Shown here in pieces: positions 5,916 through 8,689 of a DNA stretch of 8,689 bases; the stretch's first letter is position 1; each line of letters opens with the position of its first letter. The stretch is from Actinomycetes bacterium (GTDB lineage: Bacteria; Actinomycetota; Actinomycetes; Actinomycetales; Microbacteriaceae), in NCBI GenBank assembly GCA_023436775.1, contig JAEZHW010000023.1, forward strand, positions 1 to 8,689, read 5' to 3'. A model generated the notes under the pieces. It was given only the letters and a program-made list of their open reading frames with translations. It was not told the origin of the DNA and did not search any database. The position numbers were made by a program, and so were the translations under genes.

Positions 5916-8249
5916 TTACTGCTCCATACCCTTGTCCTTCCGCGTGCGCCGCCAGGCGGCGAACAGGACCAGCGAGGTGCCAGCCAGGACACCGGCTCCG
6001 CCGAGCGCCAGCCACGTGCGCAACTCGAAGCCCGTGCTCGAGAGATGGTCCCGCTCGATCACCTGCGGGCTCACCCACAGCGGCTCGACGATGCCATGCC
6101 ACGGATCAGCGTCGCTGACTGCGTCACCAGTGATGGCACCGGTGGCCGCGACCGTAGCCTCGTTCTGGTGCGCCTGGCCCGGAGCGTCGGTCACCGACAG
6201 GGTGCCCGTGCAGGCGAAGTGCCCGTTCGGCTCGAAGGGGCCAGCCCACGTGGTGCCGCCCGCGGGGCCACCGAGGTCGCTGAAGTCGCAGCTGAGGCCC
6301 ACAAGCCGCGATTGACCGGCGACGATGCGGTCGGTCACCACGATGTCGACCAGCGCCTCGTTCCCGGTATTGACGATGTCAAACTGCAGCGGAATGCCGG
6401 CACCGAGCGGGATTTCCTTCCCCGGGGCACCATCGAAGTCACCGTCTTCGGGGCCCTCTTCGACGCTCCACTTCTCGATATCAATCTGCGGCTTCGGACG
6501 CTCCGGAGTCGTCGCGTTCCAGGGGTCCTCGTCCGCGACCGGGGTCGTACTCGTCTGACCGACGGCGGTCACGCGCGCCAGGTTGGTGTGCGCGGCGGCC
6601 CAACCCAGCGCCGGGACGGTGCCGGTGCATTCGAAGGATTCCCCGGGCAGCATCGGGCCAGCGAAGGTGGTGCCGGTGGCCGGTCCCCCAACCCGCTGGA
6701 AGTCACAGCTCAGGTTCTCCAGTACCGCGTTGCCGACAGTGGTCACATCGGTCACCACGATGTCGATCAATGGGTCGGTGCCGGTGTTCCGGATCTCGAA
6801 GCGAAGTGCTTCGGGTTGGTTGGCCGCCAACTGCTTGCCCGGGGCAGCGTCATAGTCGCCCGCGATCGCACCATCCGCGACCGAGTACTTCTCGATGCTA
6901 ATCCCCGGGGTGCGCACGCCGCCGGCGCCCGACTCCGCGGTCAGGTTGGCGAAGGTGTACTGACTGTTGCGCTCAGTGCCATCGAAGGTGACGACCGACC
7001 GGTTCGTGAGTTGCCCGCGGACGCCTGGGTTGATCCAACCACGCAGCTTCAGGCGATACTTCTCGAACTCGGCCAGACCCGGCAAGGTGATGTCAAAGCC
7101 ACCCTCGCGGCAAGACTGCTGGATCTGTTCCTCGGTGAGCGTGATGGTGTCAAAGTTGCCGTTCAGCAGCACATTCCGGTACTTGATCAACTCGATGATC
7201 GGAGTCGGCGCGCTGGGATAGTCGGCGAGGCTGCACACCAATGAAATGCCGCGGCCAGGGTTGTCCTGAATGCGCACCGACTCGGCCGGCCCTGCCGGCG
7301 TGTAAATGCGGAACTCCACGAACTCAGGAACGGTTGCCGACACGGTGCCGGTCTTTCCGACGAACTGGTGCGCAGGGATGCCGCCACCTGGTCCAGGGTT
7401 GTGAATGTCCAGGATGTACATCGTGCCGTTGTAGATGAACTCGCGTGGCTCGGTGGCTCCGTCGACTTCGCCGCCGGTGTAGCGCAACGTGAACTCGGCC
7501 CAGCCGGTCACCTCGGTGAGTTCGTTCACCGGGGCCTGGAGCGTGACGCGAAACTCGCGCCCTTCCAGGGTGCCGATGGCCACCACGTCCCCGTTGGCAT
7601 CGCGCATCGACAGCGGGGGCATCGACATGGGGAATCCCTCGGGAAAGGTGATCGTGAACCAATCCCCCTCGATCGCATCGTCCGGCGCGACCCACTCGAG
7701 CCGGAACTGCACGTAGACCTCACTGCCCAGCCGATCGCTTCGCAGATTGCGGAACATGGTCACTGCCTCGGGGATCTCCCTCGGCTCGCGCGGGGCACCG
7801 ACTACGGCAGCCCTGGTGGTCGGCGGTAGGCTGCCGCGGCCATCATCGGCCGTGCCATCATCAGCTGCCGCCGCGGCTGCCGAAGCGTCGTCGGCCTGGG
7901 GCGCGGAGTCGTCCGAGGCGGGACCGTCCGACGCAGCGTCATCCGATGCGGCAGCATCGGCGGCAGCATCGATCGCCGAGTCGTGCGGCCCATCGCCGTC
8001 CGGGACGACGTTGGTGTCCGCGGCAGCAGCGGCAGCAGCTGCGGCAGGTGCGTCGACCTGCACCTCGAGTGCGGCCGAACCATCACCGCCGGTGCCGGGA
8101 CGCGAATCCACCACGACGACGACCGGGTCACCCGAGGTGGCGTTCGCGGCGGCCACCGCGCCCGTCACCGACAACACAACGGTGCTCGCGATCGCGAGGA
8201 TGCGCCGGAAGCGCGCCGGGCCAGCAGCGCCGGAGGTGATGTTGTTCAT
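5916..8249 (-). CDS. Sortase-anchored surface protein with Ig-like adhesin domain
   Basis: This 777-residue protein is exported and cell-wall-anchored. A basic N-terminus and hydrophobic core end in AAANA, with likely signal cleavage after residue 37. Residues 67-136 are an Ala/Asp/Ser-rich stalk. Residues about 160-440 are beta-rich, with YVQFRLEWVAPDD, GDWFTITFPEGF and AEFTLRYTGG. This resembles the Ig-like adhesin domains of Gram-positive surface proteins such as the clumping-factor type, and holds two Cys (339, 380). Two related modules follow (449-587 and 588-730) of the DUF11/DUF7507-like kind, each with a Cys pair. The C-terminus has LSSTG at 736-740, a hydrophobic span of about 743-766, and RRTRKDKGMEQ: a sorting signal with Ser in place of Pro. 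I chose the ATG at 8249 because it directly precedes the signal peptide. An in-frame TTG 54 codons upstream lacks support. The SD is poor (AGAAAG). No sortase or pilin gene is in view. The ligand is unknown. Confidence 0.85.
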   Translation of the reverse strand: MNNITSGAAGPARFRRILAIASTVVLSVTGAVAAANATSGDPVVVVVDSRPGTGGDGSAALEVQVDAPAAAAAAAAADTNVVPDGDGPHDSAIDAAADAAASDDAASDGPASDDSAPQADDASAAAAAADDGTADDGRGSLPPTTRAAVVGAPREPREIPEAVTMFRNLRSDRLGSEVYVQFRLEWVAPDDAIEGDWFTITFPEGFPMSMPPLSMRDANGDVVAIGTLEGREFRVTLQAPVNELTEVTGWAEFTLRYTGGEVDGATEPREFIYNGTMYILDIHNPGPGGGIPAHQFVGKTGTVSATVPEFVEFRIYTPAGPAESVRIQDNPGRGISLVCSLADYPSAPTPIIELIKYRNVLLNGNFDTITLTEEQIQQSCREGGFDITLPGLAEFEKYRLKLRGWINPGVRGQLTNRSVVTFDGTERNSQYTFANLTAESGAGGVRTPGISIEKYSVADGAIAGDYDAAPGKQLAANQPEALRFEIRNTGTDPLIDIVVTDVTTVGNAVLENLSCDFQRVGGPATGTTFAGPMLPGESFECTGTVPALGWAAAHTNLARVTAVGQTSTTPVADEDPWNATTPERPKPQIDIEKWSVEEGPEDGDFDGAPGKEIPLGAGIPLQFDIVNTGNEALVDIVVTDRIVAGQSRLVGLSCDFSDLGGPAGGTTWAGPFEPNGHFACTGTLSVTDAPGQAHQNEATVAATGAITGDAVSDADPWHGIVEPLWVSPQVIERDHLSSTGFELRTWLALGGAGVLAGTSLVLFAAWRRTRKDKGMEQ
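6030..6044 (-). other. Sortase recognition motif LSSTG (LPXTG variant)
   Basis: These codons encode Leu-Ser-Ser-Thr-Gly at residues 736-740, followed by a roughly 24-residue hydrophobic helix and a tail with five basic residues. This order is the cell-wall sorting signal of sortase substrates. Position 2 is Ser rather than Pro, so a class E-like or lineage-specific sortase would be expected (LAXTG is the known actinobacterial class E variant). The assignment rests on layout and not on an exact motif match. Confidence 0.65.
6060..6905 (-). repeat. Two tandem DUF11/DUF7507-like modules in the adhesin
   Basis: The first module (6489-6905, residues 449-587) and the second (6060-6488, residues 588-730) align throughout. 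Each begins I-x-IEK-[YW]-SV and passes through D[YF]DxAPGK, RNTGTDPLIDIVVTD / VNTGNEALVDIVVTD, LSCDF, GGPAxGTT[FW]AGP and F-x-CTGT, then ends with an [E/A]DPW box. Both hold one Cys pair 26 residues apart (515/541 and 654/680), suggesting one disulfide per module. They resemble the repeated stalk modules of actinobacterial surface proteins, which space a binding head away from the wall. They are diverged at the DNA level and so are not a recent duplication. Confidence 0.75.
7842..8051 (-). repeat. Low-complexity Ala/Asp-rich stalk coding region
   Basis: Residues 67-136 of the surface protein are mostly Ala, Asp, Ser and Gly, with runs of nine Ala (69-77) and six Ala (124-129) and irregular ASDDA-type units. 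On the DNA this is GCN/GAY-rich imperfect repeat sequence. It sits directly after the signal peptide region, so it would be the exposed N-terminal end of the mature protein and strongly acidic. It is a candidate for length variation by replication slippage. Confidence 0.7.
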
Positions 8250-8270
8250 AGGAGTGTGCTTTCTGCTGCT

Positions 8271-8306
8271 GGAGCCGCCTTTGGCTCCGAAGGAGGGAAG
8301 GAGGTG
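8271..8306 (-). promoter_or_regulatory. Leader segment with hairpin and 16S-3'-end-like tracts
   Basis: In the presumed 5' leader of the adhesin mRNA, two pyrimidine tracts on the minus strand (complements of 8298-8306 and 8290-8296) read CACCTCCTT and CCTCCTT. The first equals the conserved anti-Shine-Dalgarno end of 16S rRNA. Next to them is a 6-bp hairpin, ggagcc at 8271-8276 pairing with ggctcc at 8283-8288. Such tracts could pair with purine-rich ribosome binding sites in the same mRNA. Pairing with the AGGAG of the upstream short frame would be only about 5 bp, so any regulatory role is speculative. Confidence 0.25.
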
Positions 8307-8310
8307 GGTG

Positions 8311-8346
8311 CCGCCCGTCGACGGTGGGCTCGTAGTCGACGGACGG
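8311..8346 (-). promoter_or_regulatory. 12-bp hairpin in the adhesin leader
   Basis: ccgcccgtcgac at 8311-8322 pairs with gtcgacggacgg at 8335-8346. In the minus-strand RNA this is a 12-bp stem with one G-U wobble and a 12-nt loop. It lies between the stop codon of the 38-codon frame (8362) and the adhesin start (8249). No T-run follows, so it may be a leader structure, an attenuator of the GC-rich type, or a dyad bound by a protein. Confidence 0.45.
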
Positions 8347-8361
8347 CGGGACAGCCCGGTG

Positions 8362-8478
8362 TCAGGCCCGGCTGCCCGTCTGGCCGGTGCTACAGCCCGC
8401 CGTCTGCGCAACCGGGAACAACGAGCGTCGGAGGGTGAGTGAGCCGTGCATGCGGCGCAAGTGCTGCGTGGGATTCAT
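8362..8478 (-). CDS. Possible 38-residue leader peptide or small protein
   Basis: A short frame starts MNPTQHLRRMHGSLTLRRSL and ends CSTGQTGSRA. It is basic, with no hydrophobic helix and no run of one amino acid that would mark a classic amino-acid attenuator. Its start is well supported by AGGAG (8484-8488) exactly 5 nt before the ATG, a stronger site than that of the adhesin itself. The stop TGA lies 112 nt before the adhesin start, with the 12-bp hairpin between. Residues 5-14 (QHLRRMHGSL) match the cytoplasmic tail of the 97-residue membrane protein, QHLRRMRKSL. It may be a regulatory leader peptide, a small protein, or a fossil of a shared sequence. It is too short for coding statistics to decide. 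Confidence 0.4.
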   Translation of the reverse strand: MNPTQHLRRMHGSLTLRRSLFPVAQTAGCSTGQTGSRA

Positions 8479-8670
8479 GGTGACTCCTGAGCTTGGGCAG
8501 GTCTCTCCCGATTGAGAGCCGCGGTACACAAGGAGACAGAACTACTCGAGAAACATGACGGAGATTTTTGAAAATTCATCATTTCCACAAGGTGGTCGCG
8601 CGATCACGCCAGCATGGTCACGGTTCCACGCCCGCATTGCCTGACAGCGCATCCGCACAGAAACAGCAGT
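8479..8670. promoter_or_regulatory. Upstream region of the surface locus with AT-rich stretch
   Basis: No gene is supported here. Bases 8561-8590 are distinctly AT-rich against a GC-rich background (TTTTCAAAAATCT on the minus strand) and lie about 85-110 bp upstream of the 38-codon frame, where its promoter would be expected. I cannot assign a convincing -35/-10 pair. Weak inverted repeats are present: ctctc-N6-gagag at 8503-8518 and ccac-aag-gtgg at 8585-8595. The region runs into the contig end. Confidence 0.35.
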
Positions 8671-8689
8671 GGGGGGGGGGGGGGGGGGG
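8671..8689. other. Terminal poly-G, probable sequencing artefact
   Basis: Nineteen consecutive G residues end the window. Together with the C-rich left end, this is poly-G running outward from both contig ends, as expected from signal loss in two-colour sequencing and not from genomic sequence. Confidence 0.85.

Noticed and set aside
5657..5992. N-terminal extension of the 97-residue protein up to 5992
   Set aside because: It would overlap the 3' end of the adhesin gene and cross the terminator-like hairpin. The hydrophobic signal begins right after the ATG at 5656.
187..7244. Several long open frames on the plus strand opposite ilvC, ilvB, ilvD and the adhesin
   Set aside because: They lie antisense to genes with clear family signatures. 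Open antisense frames are expected in GC-rich coding DNA, and their translations are rich in Arg, Val, Gly and His without recognisable domains.
8250..8411. N-terminal extension of the adhesin to the in-frame TTG at 8411
   Set aside because: The extension is Arg/Pro/Ser-rich, covers the 12-bp hairpin, and would put a signal peptide 54 residues inside the protein. The ATG at 8249 directly precedes a normal signal peptide.
8298..8442. Plus-strand frame after the perfect SD-like aaggaggtg
   Set aside because: The nearest GTG codons overlap or lie about 3 nt after the SD, too close for initiation, and the frame has no recognisable content.
8555..8644. Plus-strand 29-codon frame starting MTEIF, the same five residues as IlvC
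   Set aside because: The only SD-like sequence (aaggaga) is 18 nt upstream, the frame is short, the rest does not resemble IlvC, and the match is five residues long. It overlaps the AT-rich region better explained as promoter.

Overview
The window is a GC-rich bacterial fragment, almost certainly from an actinomycete (Actinomycetota). The enzyme sequences are of actinobacterial type, two of the four enzymes start with GTG, one gene looks leaderless, and a sortase-anchored surface protein with an Ala/Asp-rich stalk is present. I cannot place it below phylum. Both ends run into homopolymer (C-rich at 1-77, poly-G at 8671-8689). These look like sequencing artefacts at the ends of a contig, so the window is probably a whole short contig. 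Every gene I can support lies on the minus strand.

Right to left, in the direction of transcription, the first half (8689-5916) holds a leader region and one large surface protein. The leader contains an AT-rich stretch, a possible 38-codon small ORF with a strong ribosome binding site (8362-8478), a 12-bp hairpin and two stretches resembling the 3' end of 16S rRNA. The 777-residue protein (5916-8249) has a signal peptide, an Ala/Asp-rich stalk, a probable Ig-like adhesin region, two copies of a roughly 140-residue module each with one conserved Cys pair, and a C-terminal LSSTG-hydrophobic-basic cell-wall sorting signal. A 16-bp hairpin (5851-5901) follows its stop codon. Next comes a 97-residue orphan membrane protein (5363-5656) whose cytoplasmic tail shares the motif QHLRRMxxSL, and a 20/21-base DNA match, with the small ORF upstream of the adhesin.

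The second half (5299-97) is a branched-chain amino acid gene cluster in the order ilvD-ilvB-ilvN-ilvC. It encodes dihydroxy-acid dehydratase, the acetohydroxyacid synthase catalytic and regulatory subunits, and ketol-acid reductoisomerase. Together these carry pyruvate (or pyruvate plus 2-oxobutyrate) through acetolactate and dihydroxy acids to the 2-oxo acid precursors of valine, leucine and isoleucine. ilvB and ilvN overlap by 4 bases. ilvD has a -10-like TAGACT seven bases before its ATG, which suggests a leaderless start to the unit.

The ilv cluster is ordinary metabolism. The part that deserves attention is the surface locus: adhesin, orphan membrane protein and the short peptide reading frame that shares its tail motif.
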